A stretch of 64,000 nucleotides of DNA from Burkholderia diffusa (GTDB lineage Bacteria > Pseudomonadota > Gammaproteobacteria > Burkholderiales > Burkholderiaceae), in the NCBI RefSeq assembly GCF_001718315.1, contig NZ_CP013363.1, positions 1,798,001 through 1,862,000 of the forward strand, given 5' to 3'. This document shows positions 18,417 to 27,359 of this stretch, one piece after another. The notes beneath the pieces were generated by a model, which saw only the letters and a program-made list of their open reading frames with translations, was not told the DNA's origin and ran no database searches. Made by a program: the position numbers and the translations under genes. How positions within the stretch are numbered: the first letter of the stretch is position 1; every line of letters begins with the position of its first letter.

Positions 18417-19084
18417 CGGCGGTCCGCCGCGGCGTGTGCCGGAGCATCGGCGCAAGCGGTCGAGTCGCGCGTGTCGATCGCGCCGGCCGCTTCCGTCATG
18501 TCGGCATCCGCCGGCCGCGACACCATCTCCGCATCGAACGCGGCGGCCATCTCCGGCTGCCCCGACGCCTGCTCCCGCGCGTCGCCCGCCCACACGCCGG
18601 CTGTCGCGAAACGCCGCACCGCATGCGCATCCGCGACTTCGTCAGCGTCGCGCTCGACCCGCGCGGCACGCGCCTGCAATGCCTTCTCGCCTGCCTTGTC
18701 GAGCTTGTCCTCGGCGGCCTTCGCCTTGCGCGCGGCGCGCTGCAGGTCCGCGAGCGTCGCCTCGTGATCGCGATGCACGTGCGCGGCTTCGCTGACGGAC
18801 GCGTTCGCGACGCCGATGTGGCGATCGAACGTGCGCGTGTCGGCCGCGGCGTTCTGCAGCGCACGCGCCTCGCGCACGTCGTCTGCGAGACGCGTCTGGA
18901 TCGCGGCCTTCGCGGCGACCTGCTGCGCGAGCTGCGCATGCGCCGCATCGAGCGCGCGCCGGCTCTGCGCGGCGATGCCCTGCTGGCGCGCGGCCGCGAC
19001 CCGCGCGATCTGGCTGCGCATCTCGCGCACGCGCTTCAGGCGCGCGAGCGTCGCGAGCACGAGACGGTCGTCGGCTTCAGACAT
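18410..19084 (-). CDS. sctO: Type III secretion central stalk protein SctO
   Basis: 224 residues. About residues 1-150 are a long, Ala/Arg/Lys-rich helical hairpin with heptad character (for example [14 protein letters not shown]), the form of SctO/FliJ stalk proteins that sit in the ATPase hexamer and link it to SctV. The C-terminal 60 residues are unstructured and acidic. Assignment rests on coiled-coil form and position between sctN and sctT, since SctO proteins share little sequence. It overlaps sctN by 8 bases and sctT by 7. No needle-length regulator gene (sctP) follows it. Confidence 0.82.
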   Translation of the reverse strand: MSEADDRLVLATLARLKRVREMRSQIARVAAARQQGIAAQSRRALDAAHAQLAQQVAAKAAIQTRLADDVREARALQNAAADTRTFDRHIGVANASVSEAAHVHRDHEATLADLQRAARKAKAAEDKLDKAGEKALQARAARVERDADEVADAHAVRRFATAGVWAGDAREQASGQPEMAAAFDAEMVSRPADADMTEAAGAIDTRDSTACADAPAHAAADRRC

Positions 19085-20462
19085 GGTCGTTCGCGAGTTT
19101 CGTCAGCTTCGCGAGCAGCGCGTCGAAACGCACGTCCTCGTGCGACGCCTGCGCGCAGAACGCGCCGATCGCATCGCGCGCCCGCAGCGCGAGATCGCCG
19201 AGCCGGTCGCTGCCTTCGCGGTACTCGCCGATCTGCACGAGCAGCTCGATCTCCTGGTACTTCGCGATCAACTCGCGCACGCGCGCGGCCGACTGCAGAT
19301 GCGCGCGGCTCGCGACGAGCGGCATCACGCGCGACAGGCTCGCGAGCACGTCGATCGCCGGATAGCGGTTCGCGAGCGCGATCTTGCGCGACAGCACGAT
19401 GTGGCCGTCGAGAATCGATCGCACTTCCTCGGCGATCGGATCGGATTCCTCATCGCCTTCGACGAGCACCGTGTACAGCGCGGTGATCGAGCCGGTCGCG
19501 CCCTGCCCCGCGCGTTCGAGCAGGCGCGGCAGCACGGCGAACGTCGACGGCGGGAAGCTGCGCCGCGTCGGCGGCTCGCCGCTCGCGAGGCCGACCTCGC
19601 GCTGCGCGCGCGCGAAACGCGTCAGCGAATCGACCAGCAGCAGCACACGCTTGCCCGCATCGCGGAAATGCTCGGCGATCGCGGTCGCAACCAGCGCGGA
19701 TTTCACGCGCTCCATCGCGGGACGATCGGACGTCGACACGACGACGATCGAGCGCGCGCGCACCTCGGGCGACAGGCTGTGCTCGATGAACTCGCGCACT
19801 TCGCGGCCGCGTTCGCCGACCAGCGCGATCACGTTCACGTCGGCCTGCGCACCGCGCGCGATCATTCCGAGCAGTGTGCTCTTGCCAACGCCGGACGGTG
19901 CGAAGATGCCGACGCGCTGGCCGATGCCGAGCGTCATCAGCCCGTCGATCACGCGCACGCCGGTCGGGAACGGCGTGTCGATCATCTTGCGCGCGAGCGG
20001 ATTCGGCGGGTCCTGCTGCGTCGACACCCACGCGGCGCCCGTCACGGGGCCGCGATCGTCGAGCGGCCGGCCGAGCCCGTCGAGCACGCGGCCGAACAGC
20101 GCTTCGCCGACCGGAAACACGTGCTCGCGCCCGGACGGCACGACGGTCGTCTCCGGCGACAGCCCGGCCACGTCGCCGAGCGGCGTAAGCAGCGTGGTCT
20201 GCCGCGAGAAGCCGACCACTTCGGCGAGCAGCGTCGGCTGGTTCGGCGTGCGCAGCTCGCAGATCTCCCCGAGCCGCGCACGAATGCCCGTCGCGTTGAG
20301 GATCTGCCCGACCGCGTGATTGACGCGGCCCTGCACCGACACCGGCGAGAAGAACGCGAGCCCGGCATCGAGATCGCCGACGAGGCGCCCGCGATCGAAC
20401 GGCGCGGCATCGTCGTCGTCGGCGCCGCCGGTCGACTGCGGATCGTCGAGCGGCGCGTTCAT
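19077..20462 (-). CDS. sctN: Type III secretion ATPase SctN
   Basis: 461 residues. Walker [10 protein letters not shown] is at about residues 188-196, Walker B is in [26 protein letters not shown], and the F1-beta-like signature [18 protein letters not shown] is present. This is the hexameric ATPase that removes chaperones and unfolds substrates at the base of the export gate. The N-terminus starts with a short acidic tail (residues 9-20) before the usual beta-barrel domain. Start at 20462 overlaps the sctL stop by 4 bases (ATGA). Disruption of the corresponding gene in B. cenocepacia is, from published work as I recall it, attenuating in a mouse model. Confidence 0.96.
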   Translation of the reverse strand: MNAPLDDPQSTGGADDDDAAPFDRGRLVGDLDAGLAFFSPVSVQGRVNHAVGQILNATGIRARLGEICELRTPNQPTLLAEVVGFSRQTTLLTPLGDVAGLSPETTVVPSGREHVFPVGEALFGRVLDGLGRPLDDRGPVTGAAWVSTQQDPPNPLARKMIDTPFPTGVRVIDGLMTLGIGQRVGIFAPSGVGKSTLLGMIARGAQADVNVIALVGERGREVREFIEHSLSPEVRARSIVVVSTSDRPAMERVKSALVATAIAEHFRDAGKRVLLLVDSLTRFARAQREVGLASGEPPTRRSFPPSTFAVLPRLLERAGQGATGSITALYTVLVEGDEESDPIAEEVRSILDGHIVLSRKIALANRYPAIDVLASLSRVMPLVASRAHLQSAARVRELIAKYQEIELLVQIGEYREGSDRLGDLALRARDAIGAFCAQASHEDVRFDALLAKLTKLANDHV

Positions 20463-21088
20463 CGCGTGGTGCCCTTCAGCGCGTCGCGGCGGATCGCCTG
20501 GCGCAGCGCGTCGATCTGCAAGTCGAGGCTCGCGTCGATGCGCCCGGACGGTGTCTCGACCGTGCACGCGTGACGTTCGAGTTGCGCATCCGCGACGATG
20601 CGGATCCGTTGCCGGTTCGACTGTCCGGCGAACGCGCGATCGAGCGCATCGCGCATCTCGTCCTCGCGGCCCGGCGCGACCCGCACGATCAGGAACGCCT
20701 CGTCGCGCACGAGCGGCGCGATCCGCGCGAGCGCGGCCTCGTACAGCTTCTGCGTGCCCATCTCGCCGACGATAGCGCGCACGGCCTTCACCACGATCTC
20801 GGCCATCGAATCCTTCATCGACTCCATCGTGCGCGCGGCGGCCAGCGCCTGCGTATACGCCTGCGCCGCATGCTCGCGCTGCGCACGGCGCATTCCTTCG
20901 TCGTAGCCCGCCGCCTGGCGCTTGTCGAATTCGCGCTGCGCATCGGCGACGATGCGCGCGGCCTCGTCGCGCGCGGTCGCGATCACCGCGGAGGCGTCGA
21001 GCAGCGCCGCGTATTCGCGCTCCTTGAGCACCTTGCGCTCCGACAGCAACTGCAGGTTGTCGCTCGTGATCAGAAAAGCCAGTCCCAT
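20459..21088 (-). CDS. sctL: Type III secretion ATPase regulator/stator SctL
   Basis: 209 residues, usual length for the SctL/FliH family. It starts [23 protein letters not shown] long helical stretch rich in Ala, Arg and Glu (about residues 40-100) is followed by a compact C-terminal domain ([19 protein letters not shown]...[33 protein letters not shown]), the pattern that binds the N-terminus of SctN. It links the ATPase to SctQ in the sorting platform. Start at 21088 overlaps the end of sctK by 19 bases. Confidence 0.92.
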   Translation of the reverse strand: MGLAFLITSDNLQLLSERKVLKEREYAALLDASAVIATARDEAARIVADAQREFDKRQAAGYDEGMRRAQREHAAQAYTQALAAARTMESMKDSMAEIVVKAVRAIVGEMGTQKLYEAALARIAPLVRDEAFLIVRVAPGREDEMRDALDRAFAGQSNRQRIRIVADAQLERHACTVETPSGRIDASLDLQIDALRQAIRRDALKGTTR

Positions 21089-21810
21089 GACGCAAGCCTC
21101 TCGGGAATCAGAAACAGGAACAGCAATTCGCCGAACTGGTCGCGCTGCGCGCGGTTCAGCCAGTACGGCGCCTCGTCGTCGATCGCGCGGTTGAATTTCA
21201 GGCGCGCGCGCCGCGCGACCGCGTCGCCAGCCACGCCGACGAAATCCGCGAGCAGCCGAGCGCCGCGCGCACGGATCACCCCCGGCAGCGCGGCCGGATC
21301 GGCACGCCACGGCTCGAGCGTGTCCGCGAGCGCGCCGAATTCCGGTGCGCGCTCGAGCGCGAGCTCCAGCGCGTCGCCGCCGAGCTTCGCGGCGATCTCC
21401 GCGCGAATGCGGCGCACGGTCAGCGCGTCGCGCAACCAGCCGCGATGCAGCAGCAATCCCGCATACGACGCAAGCTGCTCGAGCGCCGCGCCGGGCAGCA
21501 GCGCGAGCCGCGCACATGGATTCGCGACGTCGAAGTCGTGTTGCTCGGCCACGCCGTTCAGGTCGAGCAGATGGCGCGCAAGCAGCTTGCGGCCGGCGGG
21601 GCCGAACGCATCGAACGAGCGGTAGCGCGCCGGCCACTCGGCCGGCACGCGCGTCACGTGCAGATAGCGGTCGGGCCGCAGATTGAATTCGCAGACGAGC
21701 GCGTGAAACGCCGCGCGCCGCGCGAGGGGCGGCGGCGCGAGCGGTTGCAGCCACGGCAGCGACGCGGCATCGGGCGTGGCGCCCGGCGGCAGCGCGGCGT
21801 GCTCGCTCAT
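21070..21810 (-). CDS. sctK: Type III secretion sorting platform protein SctK
   Basis: 246 residues. Conserved-looking blocks include [22 protein letters not shown] near the N-terminus, [44 protein letters not shown] in the middle and [30 protein letters not shown] at the C-terminus, with the Trp-rich end seen in PscK/HrpD-type proteins. SctK connects SctQ pods to SctD. It lies between sctJ (4-base overlap) and sctL (19-base overlap), the canonical order. Sequence similarity in this family is low, so position carries much of the assignment. Confidence 0.85.
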   Translation of the reverse strand: MSEHAALPPGATPDAASLPWLQPLAPPPLARRAAFHALVCEFNLRPDRYLHVTRVPAEWPARYRSFDAFGPAGRKLLARHLLDLNGVAEQHDFDVANPCARLALLPGAALEQLASYAGLLLHRGWLRDALTVRRIRAEIAAKLGGDALELALERAPEFGALADTLEPWRADPAALPGVIRARGARLLADFVGVAGDAVARRARLKFNRAIDDEAPYWLNRAQRDQFGELLFLFLIPERLASWDWLF

Positions 21811-22691
21811 GCGCCGTCGCGCGCGCCGTCCGGCGTGCGCAGGCCGCCGCCCGACGACGCAGATGCACCGCCGGCCGCGTTCGCGCCGCGCGGCGTGCCG
21901 ACCAGCGCGGCGAGACGCGCGCCGAACATCCCGCGCCGCGCAGCCGACAGCGCGATCACCGCGCAGGTCAGCAGGATCAGCGCGAACACCAGCCAGCCGA
22001 GCGGCGAGCGCAGCCGCAGGATGTCCGACACCGCGCTGCCGATGCCGTCCACGCGCGTCGTGCGCGCGGCGGCGGGCTGCAGGAACAGCGACACGTTGTC
22101 GTACTGCAGCCCCTCGATGCTGTGCGCGACGAGATCCTTGACCATCGGCGCCATCGCGCGCAGGTCCACGCCCGGCCGATAGCGGATGTACACGGCCGCC
22201 GACGACGGCTTGATCTTGTCCGCGAGCGGATCGTTCTCCGGAATCACGACCTGCACGCGCGCGACCACCACGCCCTCGATGTCCTGCAGCGTGCGCGACA
22301 GGTCCTGCGATACGCCGTACAGGTAGCGCACGCGCTCCTCGGCCGGCGTCGACACGAGCCCCTGCTTCTGGAACAGCTCGCCGAGGCTCGCATAGCTCGG
22401 CTTCGGCAGCCCGTTCGCCTGCAGCACGGTGAGCGCCGACTGCATGTCGCCGTCCGCGACGCTCACCTGCCATGCGTTGCGATCCGACGTGTCGCGCGCG
22501 TCGTTGTCCTTCGACGCGCTGATGCCCGCATCGCCGAGCACGGCGACCATCTGGTTCGCGTCGCGCTCCGACAGGCCGGAGTACAGCTCCTTCTGGCAGC
22601 CGGCCAGCAGCGCGAGCAGTCCCGCGAGCAGCGCACGCGCCGCCCGGCTGCGCCACGCATGCATGCGCGGCGTCGAATCGATCGTCGTCAT
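21807..22691 (-). CDS. sctJ: Type III secretion inner-membrane ring lipoprotein SctJ
   Basis: 294 residues. A lipoprotein signal (LLAGLLALLAGCQKELYSGLSERDANQMVAVL) puts the lipidated Cys at about residue 32. Two ring-building periplasmic domains follow (including RVRYLYGVSQDLSRTLQDIEGVVVARVQVVIPENDPL), then one membrane helix (SPLGWLVFALILLTCAVIAL) and a Gly/Ala/Ser-rich cytoplasmic tail. It forms the inner-membrane ring with SctD. It is 53 bases downstream of sctI and overlaps sctK by 4 bases. Confidence 0.95.
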   Translation of the reverse strand: MTTIDSTPRMHAWRSRAARALLAGLLALLAGCQKELYSGLSERDANQMVAVLGDAGISASKDNDARDTSDRNAWQVSVADGDMQSALTVLQANGLPKPSYASLGELFQKQGLVSTPAEERVRYLYGVSQDLSRTLQDIEGVVVARVQVVIPENDPLADKIKPSSAAVYIRYRPGVDLRAMAPMVKDLVAHSIEGLQYDNVSLFLQPAAARTTRVDGIGSAVSDILRLRSPLGWLVFALILLTCAVIALSAARRGMFGARLAALVGTPRGANAAGGASASSGGGLRTPDGARDGA

Positions 22692-22744
22692 CGTTTGTCC
22701 GCTTCAGGGCGCGCGGCGGCTTCAGGCACACGCACCGGCCTTCG

Positions 22745-23227
22745 TCACTCCTGCGTCTTCAGCACCGTGTGCGTGAAGCCGTTCGCCGCCTGCGCGACCG
22801 ACAGGCTCAACTGGTATTCGGAAATCGTCGTGGTCGCAGTCCACTGGAAATCCATCGCCTTCACCATCGTCATCAACGGATCGCTGCGGTTGTCCGCCAT
22901 CGACGTCAGCATCTCGGTGCGATGCTTGTCGATGTTCGCGTACCGCGTGTCGAGATCGTTGCCGTACGTGCGCAACCGCTCGACCAGCGACGAATGGTTC
23001 GCCTGCGCGGGTGTCGCGGGCGTCATCTGCACCGCCGGCGTTGCATCCGCCGGCGCGCGCGACATCGCGACGGCCGACGCCGAAGGCGACGCCGTGGCCG
23101 CACCCGGCTGCATCAATGCATCGAACTGGCGCACCTGCGCCGGATCTGACGTCGCGCCCGCCTGCTGCACGGCGCCCGCGAGCGCGGCCGCGCCCGGCGG
23201 TGCAGCACCTACGCCTGTTACCGACAT
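22745..23227 (-). CDS. sctI: Type III secretion inner rod protein SctI
   Basis: 160 residues from an ATG preceded by AAGGAGG at good spacing, which decides against longer frames upstream. The N-terminal half is low-complexity Ala/Pro/Thr. The C-terminal half is helical and ends in the family pattern DPLMTMVKAMDFQWTATTTISEYQLSLSVAQAANGFTHTVLKTQ, given here as one of the clearest parts (about residues 108-158). It forms the rod that joins the export gate to the needle. Position directly upstream of sctJ is standard. Confidence 0.88.
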   Translation of the reverse strand: MSVTGVGAAPPGAAALAGAVQQAGATSDPAQVRQFDALMQPGAATASPSASAVAMSRAPADATPAVQMTPATPAQANHSSLVERLRTYGNDLDTRYANIDKHRTEMLTSMADNRSDPLMTMVKAMDFQWTATTTISEYQLSLSVAQAANGFTHTVLKTQE

Positions 23228-23351
23228 GATCGTGTCCTCCTTGACCGGCAGTGCCGGAAACGAGCCGGCCGGCACGCACGCGCGCCCAGCCGGGCGCCCG
23301 TCATGGGCGGCCCCGGCATGCGGCGTCGCGCGGCGCGGCCGGCGACCGGCG

Positions 23352-23561
23352 TCATGCGCGGCCGGCGGAACTCAGGTGTTGCGCAACCTGGGCGTTCGCC
23401 GTCCCTTCCTGCGCGGTCACTGCGTTGCTGGTTTCGAACGTCGCGGTCGACTGCTGGACCTGGAAGTTGATCTTCGTCAGCTCGAGCTGCGTCTTGGTCA
23501 GGTCGTCCGCCTGCTGCTGGACCTGGTTCGTGTTGTTGGCACCAGTCGGGGGGGTACTCAT
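23352..23561 (-). CDS. Small T3SS operon protein, candidate needle subunit (69 aa)
   Basis: 69 residues with a strong AAGGAG ribosome site 6 bases before the ATG. The chain is Gln/Asn/Thr-rich and helical, with a central DLTKTQLELTKINFQVQQS segment that loosely recalls helical needle and rod subunits. It has no Cys, no Trp and no signal peptide. It sits alone between sctD and sctI, where many systems place the needle gene sctF, and no other needle candidate is found in the window. Size fits SctF (about 80 residues), but the usual conserved Trp and the Pro-containing turn are not evident. A chaperone or accessory protein is possible. Confidence 0.55.
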   Translation of the reverse strand: MSTPPTGANNTNQVQQQADDLTKTQLELTKINFQVQQSTATFETSNAVTAQEGTANAQVAQHLSSAGRA

Positions 23562-23711
23562 GTTTCGCTCCTTTTACGTAAACGTCGATGAACTTCGTCC
23601 CGCTTCCGGCGGCGGCCCCATGCCCCACCGGCGACGTGACGCGCCGCTTGCGCGGCGTGTCGCGTGCTGCGCGCACCGCGCGACGCGCGATGCGCAAACC
23701 CTGTCGCGGCG

Positions 23712-25061
23712 CTAGTGCGCCGCCTCCTTCGATGCACCGGCGGCCGCGACGGCCGGCGTCGCCGGCGCGTCCGGCAGCAGCGTCGGGCCCGGCACCGGCT
23801 GCGCGACACCGGCCGCCGCGCCGCTCGCGAGCGGCGGCACGGGCGGCGCGGGCACCCGCTCGGGCGCGCTCGCGGATGGGCCGCCGAGCGGCATCGTGAT
23901 GCGCTGGCCGTTGCGCTCGAACACGACTTCGTCCGGTCCGATCGACACGACGGTCGGCCCCTCCTTCAGCCGCGCGCCTTCGAAATAGCGACTGCCGTCG
24001 GCCGTCTCGATGTAACGCTGGTCGCCGTCGCCGGCGAACACCGTCGTGATCTCCGGAATTCCCGCGACGCCGCCAAGCGTCGTCGCGGTACGCGGCGCGG
24101 CGGCATCGGCGTCGCGCACGTGGTCGACCACCTCCAGCGCCGGGCGCGCATCCTTCATGTAGTTGCGAATGCGCGGCTCGATCTGCGCGCGCTCGGCCGC
24201 GCCCGTCAATTCGATCCGCCCGCGGCCCAGATAGGTGACCGTCAGTGCCGTGTCGCTGAAATACGTCTGCGCGGTCGCGACGAGATCGCTGACCACGTAG
24301 ATGTTGCCGAGCGCCGCGTTGTCGACGCCCGCGACGATCTGCGCGACGCGTTCCCGCGCGGCCGGGTCGCTCACGTAACCCGACACGATCACGCCGTCGT
24401 CGCGCGGCGCGACGGCGAGCTCCGGATACGCGTGCAGCAGCTGTTGCAGCCGGTGCGTGCGCGCAAGCACCGACTCGTGCTGCCATGGCAGGCGCCCCGA
24501 CCACGCGACGAAACCGTAACCGAGCGCGCCGAGCAGCACGCCGATCCACAACGCGACGACCGCGATCACGAGCCGGCGGCTGCCGAGACGCCGCAGGCCG
24601 CCGGTGAGCCAGCCGAGCCACGCGGCTTCGCGCGCGGCGTCCGGCGCGTCGGCCTCGTCGGGCACCGCGACGCTCGCCTGCGCGTGACGCGCGATGCCGA
24701 GCTTGATCGAGCCGACCGTCACGACGTCCTGCGGCGTCATCGAGCGGCGGCCCGCGCCGAGCGGCTCGTCGTTGAACAGCACGGGCGCGCCGCCGTCGCC
24801 GCCGTGGTTCTGCACCGTCACCGCGAGCGCGCCGACCTGCAGGCACACCTGTTTCGCGCCGATCTCGCGATCGGGCAGGATCACTTCGCAGTCGGCCGCG
24901 GTGCCGACCCAGTTCGCGCCGCGCGCGAGCGACATCGTGCGGCCGTACATCGGTCCGCTGAGGAAGCACAGGTTCCACGGCGACGCGAGCGCGGCCGCTC
25001 CGGCCGCGGCTGCACCGGGCAAAGCGCCGTCGCCGTGCGGGTCAATGATGGTCGTCGACAT
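23712..25061 (-). CDS. sctD: Type III secretion inner-membrane ring protein SctD
   Basis: 449 residues. A cytoplasmic FHA-like domain (about residues 28-130, including GANWVGTAADCEVILPDREIGAKQVCLQV) precedes one membrane helix (LVIAVVALWIGVLLGALGYGFV, about 165-187). Periplasmic ring domains follow (for example VIVSGYVSDPAARERVAQIV and a second block around 290-340). The end is a Pro/Ala-rich tail of about 60 residues. The order is typical of SctD. It overlaps sctC by 20 bases and is followed, after a 150-base gap, by the small operon protein. The FHA-type domain probably contacts SctK rather than phosphothreonine. Confidence 0.92.
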   Translation of the reverse strand: MSTTIIDPHGDGALPGAAAAGAAALASPWNLCFLSGPMYGRTMSLARGANWVGTAADCEVILPDREIGAKQVCLQVGALAVTVQNHGGDGGAPVLFNDEPLGAGRRSMTPQDVVTVGSIKLGIARHAQASVAVPDEADAPDAAREAAWLGWLTGGLRRLGSRRLVIAVVALWIGVLLGALGYGFVAWSGRLPWQHESVLARTHRLQQLLHAYPELAVAPRDDGVIVSGYVSDPAARERVAQIVAGVDNAALGNIYVVSDLVATAQTYFSDTALTVTYLGRGRIELTGAAERAQIEPRIRNYMKDARPALEVVDHVRDADAAAPRTATTLGGVAGIPEITTVFAGDGDQRYIETADGSRYFEGARLKEGPTVVSIGPDEVVFERNGQRITMPLGGPSASAPERVPAPPVPPLASGAAAGVAQPVPGPTLLPDAPATPAVAAAGASKEAAH

Positions 25062-27081
25062 GAGTGGACGCTCCTGCGGTCGTCGCCACGGGCTGCTCGG
25101 CCGAATTCTTCGGCGGCGGCAGCGCGGGCGGGCCGAACTTCGTGCCGGGCAGCGGCGCGGGCGTGAGCGGCACCGCGATGTCGTTGTCCGGCGGGCGATA
25201 CATCGACGTGCCGTCCGAACCGGCCGGCCCGTCCACGCCCGGATTCACCGGCGAGCCGTCCGGCGCGTACATCGACGCGGTCGTCACCACGCGCGGCGTC
25301 AGCAGGTAGAACCGCTCCATGTGGTTGCCCGACTTGTCGGTGTACTTGAACAGGTTGCCGATCAGCGGGATGTCCGACAGCCACGGCACGCCGCTCTTGT
25401 TCAGCCGCACCTCGTCGTCGTTGAAACCCGCGATCAGCAGGCTCTTGCCTTCATCGATCATCGTCTTCGTGACGATGTTGCGCTGCTGGATCACCGGCAC
25501 GTTCGACACGGCCTGCCCCGGCACGATGTTGCCGTCCTGGATGTCGATCGACATCATCACGCTCTGCGGATTGCCGGACACGGCGGCCGCGTTGCGGATC
25601 GCCTCGTCGACGATCATCGGCGTCACCTTGATGCTGGTGCCGGTCGTCACGCTGTACAGCGACGAATCCTGGTAGCCCTGCACCTGCACGTAGAACTGCG
25701 TAAGGTTCTCGAGAATGGCCTCGGTGTTGTCGAGCGCCAGCACCTTCGGCTTCGAGCGCAGCTGCGCCTGCCCCTTCTGCGCGAGCGCGTTCACGCGCGT
25801 GAGCAGGTAGTTGCGCAACGAGCCGCCGATCGACGCGGTCAACGCGATGCCGGTCGGCATGAAGGTGCCGGTCTGCCCGGTTTCCGACGTGCCGATGCCG
25901 AACGTAAGCGGCGGATTGCCGGCGCCGTTGAACTGCGTGTTGCCGTTCAGCGGATTCTGGCCGTTGCCGATCTGCACGTCGCCGTGCGTCGTGTGCAGAC
26001 GCCAGTCGATCCCGAGGCTGTCGAGCGAATCCTCGTTGATGTCGATGATCGTCACGTTGATCTCGACGATGCGCGGCCGCTCATCGAGCTGATTGATCAG
26101 CGACTGGTAGCGGTACATGTTCTCCGGCAGGTCGCGCACGATCACCGCGTTGATCGCCGGATCGGCGACGATCTGCGGCAGCGTGTCGCCACCGCCGCCA
26201 TTCGAGAACGGCGAGAAGCCGCCCGCGCTGCTGTCCGCGCCGCCATAGCCGCCTTGGCGCGGGCCGCCGGAAATGTCCGGGAAGTCGAGCCGCGGCACCG
26301 CGATCGTCAACCCCGATCCGAGCTTCACCTGACGCGCCGCCTGCCCGAGCGGCGTGCTCGACGGCAGTTCGTTCGTACCGCCGCCCTTGCCGAACAGCCG
26401 GCGCAGGATCGTCGCGACGCCCGGCACCGTCACTTCCTTGCCCGAGCGGTTGATCGTGAAGTCGGACGCCCAGCCGTACCTCAACCGGAACGCGCGGATG
26501 TCCGCATGCGCGCCATTCGCCGACGGATCGCCCACCGAGCCGACCGCCTGCCGCACGAGCTCGACGTAGCGGCGCGGGCCGGCCACGTACACGCTGTTCG
26601 CGCGATCGTTGATCACGAGCGTGTAGCGCTTGTCGGGAATCTGCATCGCCTGCAGCGCGCGGCCGATCTCGCCGGCCGCGTTCGGCGGGATCGGGATCAT
26701 CTGCGTCTGCGACTGGTCGGCCGGGTCGACGTACAGGAACGAGCCGTCGTAGTACCACGTGAGCCCGTAGGTCGAGCAGATCGTGTCGAGCGTCTGCTGC
26801 GGCGTGCCCGAGAAACGGCCGCTGATCACGCCGTCGACCTTCGGGTCGACCACGGCCGTCACGCCCTGTGACGATGCGAGCTCGCGAATGAAGTCGCCGA
26901 TCTTCTTGCCGTTCGCGACGATCGTGAACGGCTTGTTGCGCCAGCGCAGGTCCGCCGCGCGAGCCGGGTGCGCGACCGTCATGCACAGCGATGCCGCGAG
27001 CAGCGCGGTCGCACACATGGCGAGCGCGGCCCGTTGCAGGCGGCGCGGTTGAAACCGGATCGGGGCGACGCGTCGACGCAT
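25042..27081 (-). CDS. sctC: Type III secretion outer-membrane secretin SctC
   Basis: 679 residues with a signal peptide ending about HPARAADL. Periplasmic N-domains follow: the first shows WRNKPFTIVANGKKIGDFIREL, the next LTWYYDGSFLYVD and IRAFRLRYGWASDFTI, and another contains INAVIVRDLPENMYRYQSLINQLD. The C-terminal secretin domain has QLRSKPKVLALDNTEAIL and VPWLSDIPLIGNLFKYTDK. It forms the outer-membrane channel. The start at 27081 shares one base with the sctS stop. A Pro-rich C-terminal tail of about 60 residues is likely where a pilotin or the assembly machinery binds; no pilotin gene is visible nearby. Confidence 0.96.
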   Translation of the reverse strand: MRRRVAPIRFQPRRLQRAALAMCATALLAASLCMTVAHPARAADLRWRNKPFTIVANGKKIGDFIRELASSQGVTAVVDPKVDGVISGRFSGTPQQTLDTICSTYGLTWYYDGSFLYVDPADQSQTQMIPIPPNAAGEIGRALQAMQIPDKRYTLVINDRANSVYVAGPRRYVELVRQAVGSVGDPSANGAHADIRAFRLRYGWASDFTINRSGKEVTVPGVATILRRLFGKGGGTNELPSSTPLGQAARQVKLGSGLTIAVPRLDFPDISGGPRQGGYGGADSSAGGFSPFSNGGGGDTLPQIVADPAINAVIVRDLPENMYRYQSLINQLDERPRIVEINVTIIDINEDSLDSLGIDWRLHTTHGDVQIGNGQNPLNGNTQFNGAGNPPLTFGIGTSETGQTGTFMPTGIALTASIGGSLRNYLLTRVNALAQKGQAQLRSKPKVLALDNTEAILENLTQFYVQVQGYQDSSLYSVTTGTSIKVTPMIVDEAIRNAAAVSGNPQSVMMSIDIQDGNIVPGQAVSNVPVIQQRNIVTKTMIDEGKSLLIAGFNDDEVRLNKSGVPWLSDIPLIGNLFKYTDKSGNHMERFYLLTPRVVTTASMYAPDGSPVNPGVDGPAGSDGTSMYRPPDNDIAVPLTPAPLPGTKFGPPALPPPKNSAEQPVATTAGASTHVDDHH

Positions 27082-27359
27082 CAAAGCACTCCTGTGGAAG
27101 AAACGAACATGCGTTCCAGCGCCTGCTGCGCGAAGCGCAGCACCTCGCTGCCGAGCCAGCCCGACAGCAGCACGAGCGCGACCATCACGGCGATCAGCCG
27201 CACCGCGATGCCGATGTTGGCGTCCTGCACCTGCGTGACGGCCTGCAGGATCGCGACGACGAGGCCGGTGACGGTGGCGATCAGCACGATCGGCAGCGAC
27301 AGCAACAGCACCAGCATCAGCGCCTGCCGCGTCAGGTCGAGGATCGTCGAGCTCGTCAT
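27081..27359 (-). CDS. sctS: Type III secretion export apparatus protein SctS
   Basis: 92 residues with two membrane hairpin segments (LMLVLLLSLPIVLIATVTGLVV and LIAVMVALVLLSGWLG), the normal size for SctS/FliQ. The loop between them reads LQAVTQVQDANIGIAVRLIAV; in most relatives the stretch after QDQ is Thr-Leu-(Pro/Ser)-Phe, so the signature is altered here to Ala-Asn-Ile-Gly. It forms the gate ring around SctR/SctT. It overlaps sctV by 4 bases and sctC by 1. Confidence 0.94.
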   Translation of the reverse strand: MTSSTILDLTRQALMLVLLLSLPIVLIATVTGLVVAILQAVTQVQDANIGIAVRLIAVMVALVLLSGWLGSEVLRFAQQALERMFVSSTGVL

